Shown: piece after piece, positions 22,101 to 22,319 of the stretch
How positions within the stretch are numbered: the first letter of the stretch is position 1
Layout: each line of letters begins with the position of its first letter
Assembly (NCBI GenBank): GCA_016211245.1
Contig: JACQSQ010000005.1
Coordinates: 1 to 22,319 of the forward strand
DNA from: Candidatus Woesearchaeota archaeon
GTDB taxonomy: Archaea; Nanobdellota; Nanobdellia; Woesearchaeales; GW2011-AR4
DNA: 22,319 bases
Direction of reading: 5' to 3'
The notes under the pieces: model-generated
What the model saw: only the letters and a program-made list of their open reading frames with translations
Told to the model about the DNA's origin: nothing
The model's database searches: none
Made by a program: the position numbers and the translations under genes

Positions 22101-22116
22101 CAACAGCTTTCTTCAT
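22015..22116 (-). other. Short out-of-frame ORF with strong ribosome site, overlapping the racemase start
   Basis: GGAGG, 6 bases, ATG at 22116, then 33 codons (MKKAVGDFRWQC...) ending TAA at 22015-22017, in the +1 frame relative to the racemase. It could be a leader peptide, or the sign of an indel separating the true ATG from the racemase frame. Confidence 0.35.
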
Positions 22117-22204
22117 TTTTATCCTCCGCATTTAGTTATTATAGCCTCAGAGCTCACGCTAAATAAAACCAAAAAAATTCAAAAATTTCCAGACAGAAAT
22201 ATAA

Positions 22205-22318
22205 CTAACTCCAATGCCCTTTTGAAATTTTGAAAATATTTGTATCTAAAGAAATCAACGAATTTTTACAATTGCCACCGGCAATCACTCTTTGCCATGA
22301 AAATTCAGAAAGCAGCTC
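22205..22318 (-). CDS. Possible 3' end of a gene running off the window
   Basis: A 37-codon open frame on the minus strand enters from the right edge and ends at TAG (22205-22207), about 90 bases upstream of the racemase start. The residues (SWQRVIAGGNCKNSLISLD and onward) give no recognisable family. A plus-strand ATG at 22297 (MKIQKAA) is an alternative gene start. Neither is well supported. The stretch 22117-22204 holds a CTATAAT-like promoter and the racemase leader. Confidence 0.25.
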   Translation of the reverse strand, partial: ELLSEFSWQRVIAGGNCKNSLISLDTNIFKISKGHWS

Positions 22319-22319
22319 A

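Noticed and set aside
1..22319. CRISPR array, insertion sequence or provirus
   Set aside because: I saw no regularly spaced direct repeats, transposase, integrase or capsid genes. The S74 fibre protein has a signal peptide and sits among pilins, so I do not read it as a provirus remnant.

Overview
The window looks archaeal, probably from the DPANN superphylum (Woesearchaeota/Pacearchaeota-like). The lineage is inferred from style, not from a marker-gene tree. The signs are: a tRNA gene interrupted by two introns that fold into bulge-helix-bulge (BHB) motifs; TATA boxes about 25 bp upstream of leaderless starts, alternating with GGTGA/GAGG ribosome sites; several class III (type IV pilin-like) signal peptides; archaeal Dph2-family and MetRS-tRBD proteins; AT-rich, tightly packed genes; and many small membrane proteins.

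Layout. 1-700: an intron-containing tRNA-Arg(TCT) lies between two divergently oriented, paralogous membrane microproteins that share almost identical promoters and leaders. 720-2170: a minus-strand pair, one coiled-coil-like protein and one small membrane protein. 2260-2900: a Mn-type superoxide dismutase behind a palindrome. 2900-4253: a minus-strand operon of lipoprotein, double zinc ribbon and a frameshifted PLDc_N-like membrane protein. 4300-5510: a small SAM methyltransferase and an HExxH metalloprotein. 5540-6940: a secreted, membrane-anchored protein and a two-helix membrane protein. 6947-7657: a Dph2-family protein lacking its first domain. 7900-9822: an amino-acid permease fused to a SAM methyltransferase.

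9844-14366 (minus) is the most striking block. It holds four pilin-like proteins, then a tail-fibre-like protein with a self-cleaving S74 chaperone domain, then a secreted protein with an FN3 domain and thrombospondin type 1 repeats. The order and tight spacing suggest a surface fibre or adhesion apparatus. It is followed upstream by an ECF-like membrane protein and a membrane-anchored winged-helix regulator.

15902-19707 holds an unknown protein, methionyl-tRNA synthetase, a DUF2283 protein and a Cys-repeat lipoprotein. 19769-20868 holds a DUF1858/A-type Fe-S carrier fusion and a ferritin-like protein. The fusion gene carries the same 15-bp palindrome (TTAACAATAGTTAAT) as the superoxide dismutase 17 kb away, which suggests a shared oxidative-stress or metal regulator. 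The window ends with a minus-strand operon of an Asp/Glu racemase-family protein and two small unknown proteins.

All calls come from reading the sequence; no database search was possible.
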